A stretch of 64,000 nucleotides of DNA from Bryobacteraceae bacterium (GCA_041394945.1 JAWKHH010000001.1:1240001-1304000); one strand, 5' to 3'. Positions 49,566-61,523 are shown, counted from the stretch's first letter. The notes: generated from the sequence alone by a model not told the origin. Numbers and translations: made by a program.

Positions 49566-50708
49566 GTGAAGACGCCCTGCTTGTTCTCCGCCCTTGCCCT
49601 GTGCGGCCTGCTGCATGCGGCCGGAGCCCAGTTCGACCTCGCCCCGGCCCGGCTTCCGGCCGGCTATCTGCAGCGCGCCTACAGCGGCGGCCCGATCCTC
49701 GCGGCCGGCGGCGGCCAGTGTCCGAACAACGTGGTCACGCTGACGCTGGCCGGCGGATCTCTGCCTCCGGGCGTCGAGTTGACGCCGGCCGGATACTTGC
49801 GCGGCTATCCCTCGGCGCCGGGATCCTACCGTTTCCTCGTCCGGGCGGCCAACGCGTGCGGCTGGGCTGACCGCGAGTTCTCGATCGAGGTCTCCGGCGC
49901 GCCGGTGCTGCTCGTGAACCCGCCGTCGGTGCAGTTCCGCGTCCTGGCCGGACAACGGGCCCCGGAGCCGGTGCTGCTTCGGATTTCCAGCGATACGGCC
50001 GGCCTCGCCTACACGCTCGATGGGCCGGCGGCCGATTGGGTGGAGGCGCGGATTCGCGCCGGAGTGACGCCGGGGCCGGAAGCGGCCTTCGACGCCGATA
50101 CGATCGCGCTGTACTTCGACTTCACGCGCCTGGAACCGGGTACGCACCGGACATCGCTGCGGCTATCGGCGTGGCGCGGAGTGGAACCGGCCGAGGTCCC
50201 GATCGAGGTGACGGTGCTCGAACAGCGGGCGGCGGCAACGGCGCCGTCGGCGCAATCGCTGCTGCCGGTTCCCGTGGCGCCGGCGGGCCCTGAAACGCCC
50301 GCCACCGCGCCGGCGGCAAAACCGGCTCCAGCGGCGGCGAAATCAGCCCGTACCACGAGCCGCCGTCCGGCGAAGGCGCGAACGAAAGCGCGGACGCCAG
50401 CGCCCGCCAAGACGGCCCCGCCGGCAAAGGGCGGCGAACCCGTCCATACGGCCGCGGCGCCGGCCAAGGCTGCGGCCAAACCCGACGCGCACGCCATCAA
50501 GTCCGACGAGCACGGCAAGCCGCCGGCAAAGGAAACCAAAGCCGCCGGGCACGACGCCAAACCGGCCGCGCACGACAAGCCGAAGGGTTCCTCCCACGAT
50601 AAGCCCAACGAGCCAGCTAAAGACGCACAGAAAAACGCCGATCATGAGAAGAAGCCGAATGCCGGCTCCGGGCATGGATCTACGCCCGAACCCGCGAAGC
50701 ATCACTAG
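49566..50708 (+). CDS. Exported Ig-fold protein with Lys/Ala/His-rich tail
   Basis: 380 residues from GTG 49566, which puts a signal peptide first (VKTPCLFSALALCGLLHAAG). An ATG at 49512 would add 18 residues before it. Residues about 25-110 resemble a bacterial Ig-like (He_PIG) domain (GGSLPPGVELTPAGYLRGYP). A second beta domain runs to about 220. The last 150 residues are low complexity (Ala, Lys, Pro, His), probably disordered and strongly basic, perhaps for cell-wall or DNA contact. The function is unknown. Confidence 0.7.
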   Translation: MKTPCLFSALALCGLLHAAGAQFDLAPARLPAGYLQRAYSGGPILAAGGGQCPNNVVTLTLAGGSLPPGVELTPAGYLRGYPSAPGSYRFLVRAANACGWADREFSIEVSGAPVLLVNPPSVQFRVLAGQRAPEPVLLRISSDTAGLAYTLDGPAADWVEARIRAGVTPGPEAAFDADTIALYFDFTRLEPGTHRTSLRLSAWRGVEPAEVPIEVTVLEQRAAATAPSAQSLLPVPVAPAGPETPATAPAAKPAPAAAKSARTTSRRPAKARTKARTPAPAKTAPPAKGGEPVHTAAAPAKAAAKPDAHAIKSDEHGKPPAKETKAAGHDAKPAAHDKPKGSSHDKPNEPAKDAQKNADHEKKPNAGSGHGSTPEPAKHH

Positions 50709-50793
50709 GGCGGCCGCGCCTGTTACAGTAGGGACAGAAACGGGCGGTCCGGACACTCGCGGCCGGTCTCCCCAGGGCTGGTCTGTGCTTGCC

Positions 50794-51498
50794 ATGACGA
50801 AGAAAGAGGGCGGTTTTCGAATCCGAGTCGAGGGCTTGACCAAACGCTACCGGTCCGGTCCGGACGAGGTGCGCGTGTTCGCGGGACTGGACTGCGAAAT
50901 CGCCGCTGGCGAGCGAGTGGCTGTCGTAGGCGAATCGGGTGCGGGGAAGACAACCCTGCTCTGCCTACTCGGAGCGCTGGACCGGCCGACCTCGGGCCGT
51001 GTATTCTACGGCGATCAGGATATTTACGCCCTCGACGACAATGCGCTCTCGGGGTTTCGCAATCGCACGGTGGGATTCGTCTGGCAGATGAATTCCCTGC
51101 TCGGCGAGTTCACCGCGCTCGAAAATGTCGCCATGCCGCATCGAATTCGCGGCGCGTCGCCCGAGGAGGCCAACGCCTCCGCCCGGGCGCTGCTCGAGGA
51201 AGTGGGATTGAAGGCGCGCCTCTCACACCGCCCCGGAGAGTTGAGCGGCGGCGAGCAACAGCGCGTGGCGTTGGCCCGCGCCCTGGCCGGGCGCCCGAAG
51301 GCGCTTCTCGCCGATGAGCCGACCGGCAATCTCGACCACACAACCGGAGAGACTGTTTCCCGCCTGTTGCGCGAACTGCACCGCGCGCACGGGCTCACCA
51401 CCGTCGTCGTGACGCACAATCTCGCGCTCGCCGAGAGCTGCGATCGGGTCTTACAATTAGAAGAGGGCGTGTTCGTACCTTGGTCGGGCGCGCGGTAA
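50794..51498 (+). CDS. LolD/MacB-type ABC transporter ATP-binding protein
   Basis: 234 residues from ATG 50794. Walker A GESGAGKTT, Q-loop FVWQMNSLLGEFTALENVAM, signature LSGGEQQRVALARALAGRPK, Walker B LLADEPTGNLD and H-loop VVVTHNL are all intact. The LLADEPTGNLD form is typical of LolD/FtsE/MacB-type exporters. No permease (LolC/E or FtsX) lies nearby; clpC follows by 27 bp. The transported substrate is unknown. Confidence 0.9.
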   Translation: MTKKEGGFRIRVEGLTKRYRSGPDEVRVFAGLDCEIAAGERVAVVGESGAGKTTLLCLLGALDRPTSGRVFYGDQDIYALDDNALSGFRNRTVGFVWQMNSLLGEFTALENVAMPHRIRGASPEEANASARALLEEVGLKARLSHRPGELSGGEQQRVALARALAGRPKALLADEPTGNLDHTTGETVSRLLRELHRAHGLTTVVVTHNLALAESCDRVLQLEEGVFVPWSGAR

Positions 51499-51525
51499 TT
51501 AGAGCGAGGTAAACGGCAAGGGCAT

Positions 51526-54006
<2,481 letters not shown>

Positions 54007-54058
54007 TCCCGGCTCGTGTCTCCGCCATCCCGTGGAGATACCGGGGGCGGGCCGATTG

Positions 54059-54775
54059 ATGCCAGAATCCGGACAGGACGAACTCGACCGCCTGCGGCGC
54101 GAAAGCGCCAACGCGCGGTTGTTCGCCCGGATGATCGCGCACGACCTCAACAACGTGCTCGGCGGGATGCTCGGGCACGCATCGCTGCTTGAGGCGCTCA
54201 CCGAACCGGGCGGCGAGTTGCACGAATCCTCCATGGTCATCTCCCAGGCCGCCACGCGCGCCACGGCGCTCGTCCGCCAGTTGCTCGACTACTCAGGCGA
54301 GCCTACCGCGCGGTTCGAGCCGGTGGATCTGGCGGCTGCCACGCAGGAGGTGGCCGGGCTGATCCGCGGGACGGAGGCGCCGCGAGTCGAGACGGTATTC
54401 GAGGCGAGTCCCGCCTGGGTGACCGGCGACCCGGCGCAGCTTTACCAGATGGTCCTCAATCTGACGGTGAATGCCCGCGAAGCGCTGCGCGGTCAAGCCG
54501 ATCCGCGCCTGTTGCTGCGCGTCCGGCGCATCGCCGCCGCGGAAACGCCCGCCGGCATTGAGCTGACGGTGGCCGACAACGGCCCGGGGATTCCCCCTGA
54601 GTTGCGCGACCGCATCTTCGATCCCTTCGTCAGCGGGAACCCGACCGGCCGCGGGCTCGGCCTGGCCATCGTAAAGCGAGTCGTCGAAACCCACGGCGGC
54701 GCCATCGGCCTTGCCACGAATGCCGGGGGCGGCACGGCGTTCCGCGTTCGCCTTCCCGAGCGCGGCCGGGCGTGA
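54059..54775 (+). CDS. Soluble histidine kinase
   Basis: 238 residues from ATG 54059 (a GTG at 54032 is possible). Phospho-His region IAHDLNNVLGGMLGHASLLE resembles NtrB-type HisKA domains, followed by ATALVRQLLDYSGEPTARFE. HATPase_c has N-box LYQMVLNLTVNAREAL, G1 VADNGPGIP, F-box IFDPFVSG and G2 GRGLGLAIVKRVVETHGG. No membrane or sensor domain, so input is probably by protein contact. No response regulator is adjacent. Confidence 0.88.
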   Translation: MPESGQDELDRLRRESANARLFARMIAHDLNNVLGGMLGHASLLEALTEPGGELHESSMVISQAATRATALVRQLLDYSGEPTARFEPVDLAAATQEVAGLIRGTEAPRVETVFEASPAWVTGDPAQLYQMVLNLTVNAREALRGQADPRLLLRVRRIAAAETPAGIELTVADNGPGIPPELRDRIFDPFVSGNPTGRGLGLAIVKRVVETHGGAIGLATNAGGGTAFRVRLPERGRA

Positions 54776-54794
54776 GCGCGCCGGAAACGACGAA

Positions 54795-54817
54795 GAGATC
54801 CCGGAAGCCGGGATCTC
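54795..54817. terminator. Hairpin between convergent genes
   Basis: A perfect 10-bp stem GAGATCCCGG/CCGGGATCTC with AAG loop lies between the histidine kinase stop and the stop of the first subtilisin. No U tract, but its position fits a bidirectional stop or mRNA-stabilising hairpin. Confidence 0.45.
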
Positions 54818-54839
54818 CCACGCCGCCTCGAGTTGTCGC

Positions 54840-56609
54840 TCAGTTTTCGCCGTTGATGGCGATCGAGATCTGGGTCGCGTCGAAGGCCGGACCCGCGAAC
54901 GCCGAGGTGTAGCTCACTCGGGTAGTGCTCGTGGACGTCGTGCTCGAGGTGCCCCAGGCAGCCGCCGTCCCCCAGATCGCCGTGAAGGCGTCGGTTCCGT
55001 TGGTTCCCCAGGCCGCCGCCGCACCCCATATCGCCGAAGTGCCCCAGGCAGCCGCCGAACCCCACACGGCCGAAGAACCCCAAACCGCCGAGGTGCCCCA
55101 GGCAGCCGCCGAACCCCACACGGCCGACGTGCCGGAGAGGTTGGTGGAGCCCCACAGCCCCGAGTCCGACGTCACCAGCAGCACCTGGCCCGTCGCCGGG
55201 TCGTAAACGGCCGGAGGAGAAACGGCGCTCAGCTTCTTGCTGAACGTCTCGCTGTTGGCGAGCGCGCCCGGGATGTCGAGGTATCCGGCGCCGATCGTAA
55301 AGACATCGTACTGGCTGGTGAAGGTCTGGCCGGTCACCGGGTCCGTGGCGACGCTTGCGGTGGGGAACTGTTTGGTGGCGCTCAGCATCAACCGGGCCTT
55401 TACCGTGTCTGGCGAGAGGCCGGAGTCCTTCTCGAGCATCAGGGCCGCGGCGCCGGATACCATCGGGCTGGCCATGCTGGTGCCGCTGAGGCGGAAGTAG
55501 AGGTTGGAAGGAGAAGACCCGGCCGCGGGAAGGTAGTAATCCTTCGAGATTCGGTTGGCCGGATAGGTTTCGGCCAGGTAGCTGCCCGTGACCAGAGCGG
55601 ATATGATTCGGTTGCCGGGAGCGACCAGGTCGGGTTTTACGATGTGGTCGATCGCCGTCGGCCCCTTCGAGCTGTAGCTGGCGATCAGGTCATCGCCGCG
55701 ATTGGCGGTGGTCATCGTTTTCATCGCGCCCACCGTGATCACGTAGGGGTCGTTGCCGGGCGAAGCGATGGTGCCGTAGCCCTTGTTGCCGAACGTATCG
55801 TCGCGTCCGAAGTTACCGGCCGCCACGACGACTACGATCCCGGCGTTCCAGGCCTTCTCCACCGCGATGCACAGCGGGTCGTTCGAGTAGGTATCCATCA
55901 CGGGGCGGCCGAGCGACAGATTCATCACGCGGATGTTGTACTTCTTCCTGAGCTGAATGGCGCGCTCGATGGCGGCCACGACGATGCTGTCGGAGCTGGC
56001 TCCCTGTGAGTCCAGCACCTTCAGATTGACGATGTTCGCTTTGGGCGCGATGCCGCGGAAGGTCGCCGTCCCTATGTTGGAGAGCCCTCCGTTGCCGGCG
56101 ATGATCGCGGCGACGTGGGTCCCATGGCCGAATTCGTCGGTGGCGGATCCGCCAACGAAGGACTCGTTGTAGACGATCCGGTCCTTGAGATCCCAGTGCG
56201 CCGCCACGCCGCTGTCAACCACGGCGATGCCGATGCCCTGTCCGGTCCATGCGCTTCGGAAGGCGATGTCGGCGCCAGTGGTCGGGTTGGCGTAGTCGAG
56301 GGAGCCGCGGACCTTGCGGTCTGGTGAGACGTACGCGATGTCGGGGTCAGCGGCGATGAGCGCTCGGATTTCGGCGCGACTGCCAGCAAGGACGACGCCG
56401 TCGATGAGTGGCAGCCGCTTCTTTGCGTCGAGTCCCTTGGCCTTGGCCTTGGCAGCGTGCGCGAGGCCGGGAGGCGTCTTGTATCGAACGATGACGGAGG
56501 CCCTGGTTCCAGGGGCCATGTTGTCGACCTCAGGGGAGGTCTTTGGTCCGGCCGAGAGTCCCGGAGCCATCAGTGCGAGGATGATTGCGAGGGTAGATAG
56601 GATTTTCAT
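54840..56609 (-). CDS. Secreted subtilisin (S8) protease with WG-repeat tail, copy 1
   Basis: 589 residues from ATG 56609 with a signal peptide (MKILSTLAIILALMAPGLSA). An inhibitor_I9-like propeptide covers about 30-105. The S8 domain has catalytic D132 (IAVVDSGVAAHWD), H162 (EFGHGTHVAAIIAGNG) and Ser in SGTSMASPMVSGAAALM. The C-terminal ~100 residues repeat a hexapeptide WG-x-x-A-x (AVWGSSAVWGSAAAWGTSA) and end ISIAINGEN. The tail may bind the cell surface or act in sorting. It is a paralogue of the next gene. Confidence 0.9.
   Translation of the reverse strand: MKILSTLAIILALMAPGLSAGPKTSPEVDNMAPGTRASVIVRYKTPPGLAHAAKAKAKGLDAKKRLPLIDGVVLAGSRAEIRALIAADPDIAYVSPDRKVRGSLDYANPTTGADIAFRSAWTGQGIGIAVVDSGVAAHWDLKDRIVYNESFVGGSATDEFGHGTHVAAIIAGNGGLSNIGTATFRGIAPKANIVNLKVLDSQGASSDSIVVAAIERAIQLRKKYNIRVMNLSLGRPVMDTYSNDPLCIAVEKAWNAGIVVVVAAGNFGRDDTFGNKGYGTIASPGNDPYVITVGAMKTMTTANRGDDLIASYSSKGPTAIDHIVKPDLVAPGNRIISALVTGSYLAETYPANRISKDYYLPAAGSSPSNLYFRLSGTSMASPMVSGAAALMLEKDSGLSPDTVKARLMLSATKQFPTASVATDPVTGQTFTSQYDVFTIGAGYLDIPGALANSETFSKKLSAVSPPAVYDPATGQVLLVTSDSGLWGSTNLSGTSAVWGSAAAWGTSAVWGSSAVWGSAAAWGTSAIWGAAAAWGTNGTDAFTAIWGTAAAWGTSSTTSTSTTRVSYTSAFAGPAFDATQISIAINGEN
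55039..55127. repeat. 35-bp direct repeat coding for WG hexapeptides
   Basis: An identical 35-bp stretch starts at 55039 and again at 55093. The 54-bp offset equals 18 codons, or three hexapeptide units, so the tail has grown by in-frame duplication. Confidence 0.85.
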
Positions 56610-56640
56610 GATTCGCCTATGTCCGAATTGCTGGACGCTC

Positions 56641-56670
56641 CGTATACTGCACACCGCATGCCAACCTCAA
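56641..56670 (-). promoter_or_regulatory. Candidate promoter of subtilisin copy 1
   Basis: Minus strand TTGAGG (56665-56670), 18-bp spacer, TATACG (56641-56646), 31 bp before the ATG. Both boxes are moderate matches. Confidence 0.35.
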
Positions 56671-56798
56671 GGCACCCGTAAATCATTGAAAACAATCTGT
56701 TAACCCGCCGACGATCGGCGGTATTGCCAGACACCGTGGCGGCCGATGAGCCGACGTGTTGTCTGGCGGTAGTTGGGTCCGGCAGCCCCCAAAAGCAA

Positions 56799-56829
56799 GA
56801 AGCGGTCCCCCCGGGGAGGGGACCGCTTC
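56799..56829 (-). terminator. Terminator of subtilisin copy 2
   Basis: A perfect 12-bp stem (56799-56810 with 56818-56829) and 7-nt loop. On the minus strand it is followed by TTGCTTTTGG, and it lies 36 bp after the stop of the second subtilisin gene. The 256-bp interval also holds the promoter of copy 1 and nothing else recognised. Confidence 0.7.
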
Positions 56830-56865
56830 AAGTTTTCGCCCACCTTCGCGGCGGATGCGTTTCGA

Positions 56866-58623
56866 TCAGTTCTCGCCGACGATGGCGATACCGACCAGTT
56901 TCGGATCGAAGAACTGGCCGGAGAACGAGCCCAGCGTATCGCTTGTGCCCCAGGCGGCAGCGGTTCCCCACGCCGCAGACGAGCCCCAGATGGCGGAGAA
57001 ACCCTCGGTTCCGCTGGCGCCCCACGCGGCGGCCGAGCCCCAGACGGCCGACGTGCCCCATGCGGCCGCCGAGCCCCAGATCGCCGACGAACCCCATACG
57101 GCCGAGGTACCCCACGCGGCCGCCGTGCCCCAGGCGGCGGCGGTCCCGTTCAGGCTGGATGTGCCCCAGGCGGCGGCGCTCGAAGTGATGAGCAACACTT
57201 GGCCGGTTGCTGGATCGAACATCACGGGCGGCGACACCGCGCGAACTCCGAGCGGCACCGAGTCGATGGAGGCCATGGCGGCGGGAATGTCGAGGTAGCC
57301 GGCGCCAACGGTGAAGATATCGTACTGGCTAGTGAAGGTCTTCCCGGTAGTTGGATCCACCGCGACGCTCATTGTCGGGAACTGCTTGGAAGCGCTCTTC
57401 ATCAGGCGCGCCTTGATCGTGTCCGGTGAGAGCGAGGGGTCCTTTTCGAGCATCAGAACCGCGGCCCCACTGACCATCGGGGCGGCCATGCTGGTGCCGC
57501 TCATCCTGACGTACAGGTTGGACGGCGCATCGTTACCCCAGTTGAGGTAGTACGAGATAGGAAGCCGATTCTCGGGATATTCGTCGACCAGGTAGGCGCC
57601 GTAGACCAGAGCCGAAATAATGCGGTTGCCGGGAGCAACGATGTCGGGCTTGGCGATGTGGTCGACGGCAGTCGGGCCCTTGGAGCTGTAGCTGGCGATG
57701 GCGTCGTCGCCCTTGGCCGCGGTGGCGACGGTCTTCATGGCGCCGACAGTGATGACGAACGGGTCGTTGCCGGGCGAGGCGATCGTCCCGTAGCCGTTGT
57801 TGTCGCAGAAGTTCTCGCGGCCGAAGTTGCCTGCGGCGACGACGACAACGATGCCCGCCTTCCAGGCCTTTTCCACCGCCACGCACAACGGGTCCTCGAC
57901 ATAGCTGTCGACGATGGGCCGGCCGAGCGAGAGATTGATTACACGAATGTTGTAAAACGACTTGAGAGCGATGGCGCGTTCGATGGCCGCCACCACCACG
58001 CTGTCGGAACTGACCCCGTGAGCGTCGAGGACCTTCAGGTTGACGATGTTCGCGCGGGTGGCGAGACCGCGGAAAGTCGCTTTCTGCCCGTTCGAAAACC
58101 CGCCGTTGCCGGCGATGATCGCGGCGACGTGAGTCCCGTGTCCGTAGGAGTCGTAGACACCCCCGCCGACGAAGGTTTCGTTATAGACGATGCGACCGGA
58201 GAGATCCCAATGCGGGCTCACGCCGCTGTCGATGACGGCGACGCCGATCCCTTTGCCGCTCCACCCCTGCGCCTGGGCGATGCCGGCGCCGATGGCCGGA
58301 TTGGCATAGTCGAGGGTCGCGCGAACCTTGCGGTCCGTCGAGACGTACTCGATATCGGCATCCTCGGCGATCAGCTTTTCAAAGTCCTTTCGTTTGCCCT
58401 CGTAGACGGCGCCGTCGATGAGTGCAAGGTCCTTCTTCTTCGCCAGTTTGTTCTTCTTCGCCTTCTCGGCGTGCTTTGCGGCGGGCGCCAACTTGTAGCG
58501 GACAATGGCGGAAATCGTGGCCTTGGGATCGGTTTCGTCGAAGTCGGATGGAGTCTTCTTCTTTGCGGCCAGAGTGGAAAATGAAATTGCGAGTAGGAGG
58601 ATCAGGTTCAAAGATTGCTTCAT
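56866..58623 (-). CDS. Secreted subtilisin (S8) protease with WG-repeat tail, copy 2
   Basis: 585 residues from ATG 58623, signal peptide MKQSLNLILLLAISFSTLAA. It aligns along its length with copy 1, even to the numbering of catalytic D132 (VAVIDSGVSPHWD) and H162 (GHGTHVAAIIAGNGGFSNGQ); Ser lies in SGTSMAAPMVSGAAVLM. The tail has more WG hexapeptides (AVWGSSAIWGSAAAWGTSAV) and ends GIAIVGEN. The propeptide is Lys-rich (AEKAKKNKLAKKKD), unlike copy 1. Tandem duplication with divergence. Each copy appears to have its own transcription signals. Confidence 0.9.
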   Translation of the reverse strand: MKQSLNLILLLAISFSTLAAKKKTPSDFDETDPKATISAIVRYKLAPAAKHAEKAKKNKLAKKKDLALIDGAVYEGKRKDFEKLIAEDADIEYVSTDRKVRATLDYANPAIGAGIAQAQGWSGKGIGVAVIDSGVSPHWDLSGRIVYNETFVGGGVYDSYGHGTHVAAIIAGNGGFSNGQKATFRGLATRANIVNLKVLDAHGVSSDSVVVAAIERAIALKSFYNIRVINLSLGRPIVDSYVEDPLCVAVEKAWKAGIVVVVAAGNFGRENFCDNNGYGTIASPGNDPFVITVGAMKTVATAAKGDDAIASYSSKGPTAVDHIAKPDIVAPGNRIISALVYGAYLVDEYPENRLPISYYLNWGNDAPSNLYVRMSGTSMAAPMVSGAAVLMLEKDPSLSPDTIKARLMKSASKQFPTMSVAVDPTTGKTFTSQYDIFTVGAGYLDIPAAMASIDSVPLGVRAVSPPVMFDPATGQVLLITSSAAAWGTSSLNGTAAAWGTAAAWGTSAVWGSSAIWGSAAAWGTSAVWGSAAAWGASGTEGFSAIWGSSAAWGTAAAWGTSDTLGSFSGQFFDPKLVGIAIVGEN

Positions 58624-58781
58624 AGTACGGATTCCTGGGACGAACGCTATGTTGCAATGCACATCGCGGGCCATTGTCCTGAACGCCGTAAGACACTGAA
58701 AGCAGGAGCGGCAGTGCCCGGCGAGCGGGGGAGGGTTGCCGACAAAGTGTCCGCACCAAAGCGACGGGTTGTCGGCGGGCC

Positions 58782-61514
58782 CTACTCGAGGTTCTGGCGG
58801 CGGAGAGTTTCGCGAACCAGGCGCGCGGCCAGGGAGGCGACCCGGTAGCCCGATTCGGTCGGGTCCGGCTCAATGAGCCCCATCGCTTGGAGCCGCTGGC
58901 AGCGTGCGGCCCAATCGGTGCGCCGATCCGGGAGGATCGACGCCAGTTCGGCCGGGGTCAGGCCGCCGTGGCGGAGGATGGCGATGAGCGCGAAGGCGTC
59001 AAGGCGATCGGCGGCCTTCGCGAGACGGCTGAGGCCGGGTTCACCGAGTTGGCGGAGGAAAACCACGCCGCCTTCGATCCGTTCGATCGACTCGGCCCAA
59101 AGATGGAGAGCGGAGCGAAAGACGCCTTCGGACTGATCGTGGAGGCTTTCGAAGAACGTATCGCGTGGATCGTCTTCGATGCCGAGGTAGTGGCGCACCC
59201 ACGCGGTGGGTCCGCGCGCGGCCACGGGCGCGAACTGAAGTCGGAGGGCGGAGAGGTGATGGCGGTAAAGGATGGCGCGGCGGAGGTCGGCCGAGGAGAC
59301 AGACATGGCGTTGATACGGAGCGGGAAGATGCGCCCAAGCCCGACGGCGGCATTGATGTAGGCAAACGCGGACTCGTTGATGCTGAAGACCCAGAAGGTG
59401 CTGTCCGCCGTCGCCTCGACGATGGAAATCAACTCACGGAGGGCGGCGAATCCGCCCATGGTGGCGATGAAGGAGCGTTCCAGTTCTTCGAGGACAATGA
59501 TGCGGCGGCGTTCCGAGAGCGCGGTGAGCGGGTCGGCGCCGGGGGCGATCCGGAGCAAAGCCCCGAGGAACTCGCGCAGTTCGATAGCCGTGGAGAGGCG
59601 ATGGCCGAACTGGCCGCGGACCACCGGAAGATCCGGCGGAACGCCCGAGAGGGCGCAGTTGAGGAGGCTCGTCTTGCCGCTGCCGCGCGCACCGACGAGG
59701 ATCACGGCGGTGCGGCGTCCCTGCGAAAACGCGGCGACGGCGGAGGCGAAGCCGGCCAGTTCGTTCTCTCGACCGATGAGGAAGCGCGGATCCTCAACCG
59801 GCTCATGACGGAACAGGCGCCGATAGAGCCGGGGCATGGCCACAGGCGCGGCGGCGAGGTGGATCAGATGCGAGAGCTCAACGCGTTCGACGACGGGTTC
59901 GAGTTGCGGACGCGGCGGAGACGTCCAGCCGACCGCGCTGAGCACCCAGTCGAGCGCCCGTGCGCCGTGCTTCCTGCCGGCGCGGGAGGCATCCCGGAAG
60001 CGGGCGACGGACCAACGGCGCCAGTCGCGCGAGGCTCGCAGACCGCGCTGGCGCGTGAGGTGCTTCCAGAGGCCGAGGCGGCCCTCATCAATGGCGACAT
60101 GGAAGTCCAGGAAAGCGGCGGCCTGGCCTCGCACCACGCCACGCTCGGCGCCGGGGCGCACATCCTGGATCGAAGCGCGGAGGTGATCGAGTAGTTGGGC
60201 GGCGTTGGAGGCGGCTTCGCGGGCGATAGCGGCGCCTTCCGAGTCAGCGTCGGCGCGGGCCTCTTCACCGAAGGCGATCACTTCGCGGGCGCGCTCTACC
60301 TCGCGCACGATTTCGCGATGCGAGGACTCGGCGGCCCGAAAACCCTCGAGCGCCTCGGGCCGGGCCGAATCGTGGAGGCTGCGCTGGAAAAGGGTTAGCG
60401 GACGCACCTCGCGCCATGGTTCGAAGAAGCGCGGCGGCAGCGCGAAGCGGGGATCGGAGAGCTCGATGTGCGAAGGGAGACGGGCCCGAAGGCACTGCGC
60501 GAGGCCGGCGATCCAAGCTTCGGCGCGCTCGTCGGCGGACCGCAGGCGGCCGTGGGCGGCCGGCATCGCCCGGCCCTGATCTTCGTGCAGCCAGCCGCAC
60601 ATGGCGTCCAATTCCGCGCGCAACTGGCCGTGTTCGGCGCCGAGGGCCTCGGTGGCGCGCCTGGATTCCGCGCAGCATTGGAGCCCGGCCTGGGTGGCGG
60701 CGGTCTCGAGATCGAGGAACGCGTGGACGGCGCGCTGCTGACGAGTCCAATAATCGAGCAGGGCATCGCGCCGGAAGCGTTCGGCGCCGGCGTGACGACC
60801 CGGCGCGTTGGCGCGGACAGCGCCGAGGATGCGGACAGGCAGCGCCTGATTCCATTCGCGATAGCGGGTGAGCAGAGCCTCCGCGCGGTCCCGAAGGCGA
60901 GCCGCTTGGGCGGCCCAGTAGGTGCGTTCGGCCTCGGGGTCCGGAGGCTCCTGGCCGGCCAGTCCGGATAGCGTGCGGCGGCGCAGGGACTCCCAGGCGT
61001 CGGAGACGAGAAGGCCGGCCTGAGCGAGGATCAGTTGGGCTTCGCCATCGAGCTTGCCCCGGCGCGCAACGGCGCCGTTGAGCGCCCCTCCGGCCAGCGC
61101 GCGAACAGGGACATGGAGCTTACCGCGCCGGAACCACCATCGGAACGGGAGGATCCCCGGAGCCAGGATACGAATATCCGCGGCGGACAGTTCTGCCGAA
61201 ACCGGGAGCCGCATGACGATCTCGGCAGCGCGGTTGTCGTAGTCCTGAAACGCTTCCAGGGCCCGCTCCACGGGCTTGCGGCGGCGCCACTCGGCAACGG
61301 GCTGCTCGAGGAATTCTGCCGCGCCGGCGCGATAGAGCTGTTCCAGGCGGGCGACTCCGGCCCGGTCCGCGGTGGGATCGTCGCGCTGCCAGGCGATGCC
61401 GGTCTGCCCCAGCACGGACATGCCGTCGTCAATGGCGGCACGCAGCGAGGCGATGAGTTCGTCGCCGGCGGCGATGAACTCGGCGGCCGATCGATTCCAA
61501 CGCGATGGATCCAC
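58782..61514 (-). CDS. Large P-loop ATPase of unknown function (STAND/AAA-like)
   Basis: 910 residues from GTG 61514, nine bases after treY. The N-terminal ~570 residues are mainly helical and match no family I know. One amphipathic/hydrophobic region (about 118-150) precedes long coiled-coil-like stretches. An AAA/STAND-like NTPase follows: FLIGRENELAGFASAVAAFS, Walker A GARGSGKTS (about 606-614), Walker B RRRIIVLEELERS (about 666-678), a sensor-like WVFSINESAFAYI, and a C-terminal winged helix (LRHGGLTPAELASILPDRRT). No clear effector domain. The function is unknown. Confidence 0.75.
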   Translation of the reverse strand: MDPSRWNRSAAEFIAAGDELIASLRAAIDDGMSVLGQTGIAWQRDDPTADRAGVARLEQLYRAGAAEFLEQPVAEWRRRKPVERALEAFQDYDNRAAEIVMRLPVSAELSAADIRILAPGILPFRWWFRRGKLHVPVRALAGGALNGAVARRGKLDGEAQLILAQAGLLVSDAWESLRRRTLSGLAGQEPPDPEAERTYWAAQAARLRDRAEALLTRYREWNQALPVRILGAVRANAPGRHAGAERFRRDALLDYWTRQQRAVHAFLDLETAATQAGLQCCAESRRATEALGAEHGQLRAELDAMCGWLHEDQGRAMPAAHGRLRSADERAEAWIAGLAQCLRARLPSHIELSDPRFALPPRFFEPWREVRPLTLFQRSLHDSARPEALEGFRAAESSHREIVREVERAREVIAFGEEARADADSEGAAIAREAASNAAQLLDHLRASIQDVRPGAERGVVRGQAAAFLDFHVAIDEGRLGLWKHLTRQRGLRASRDWRRWSVARFRDASRAGRKHGARALDWVLSAVGWTSPPRPQLEPVVERVELSHLIHLAAAPVAMPRLYRRLFRHEPVEDPRFLIGRENELAGFASAVAAFSQGRRTAVILVGARGSGKTSLLNCALSGVPPDLPVVRGQFGHRLSTAIELREFLGALLRIAPGADPLTALSERRRIIVLEELERSFIATMGGFAALRELISIVEATADSTFWVFSINESAFAYINAAVGLGRIFPLRINAMSVSSADLRRAILYRHHLSALRLQFAPVAARGPTAWVRHYLGIEDDPRDTFFESLHDQSEGVFRSALHLWAESIERIEGGVVFLRQLGEPGLSRLAKAADRLDAFALIAILRHGGLTPAELASILPDRRTDWAARCQRLQAMGLIEPDPTESGYRVASLAARLVRETLRRQNLE

Positions 61515-61523
61515 GCTTCGGAA

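Noticed and set aside
55039..57180. Mobile element or CRISPR suggested by the repetitive DNA
   Set aside because: The repeats are in frame and encode the Trp-Gly hexapeptide tails of the two proteases.
54840..61514. Subtilisins plus STAND-like ATPase as an NLR-type immune operon
   Set aside because: Both proteases have their own signal peptides and the ATPase looks cytoplasmic. The second subtilisin is followed by a strong terminator and the genes appear separately transcribed.
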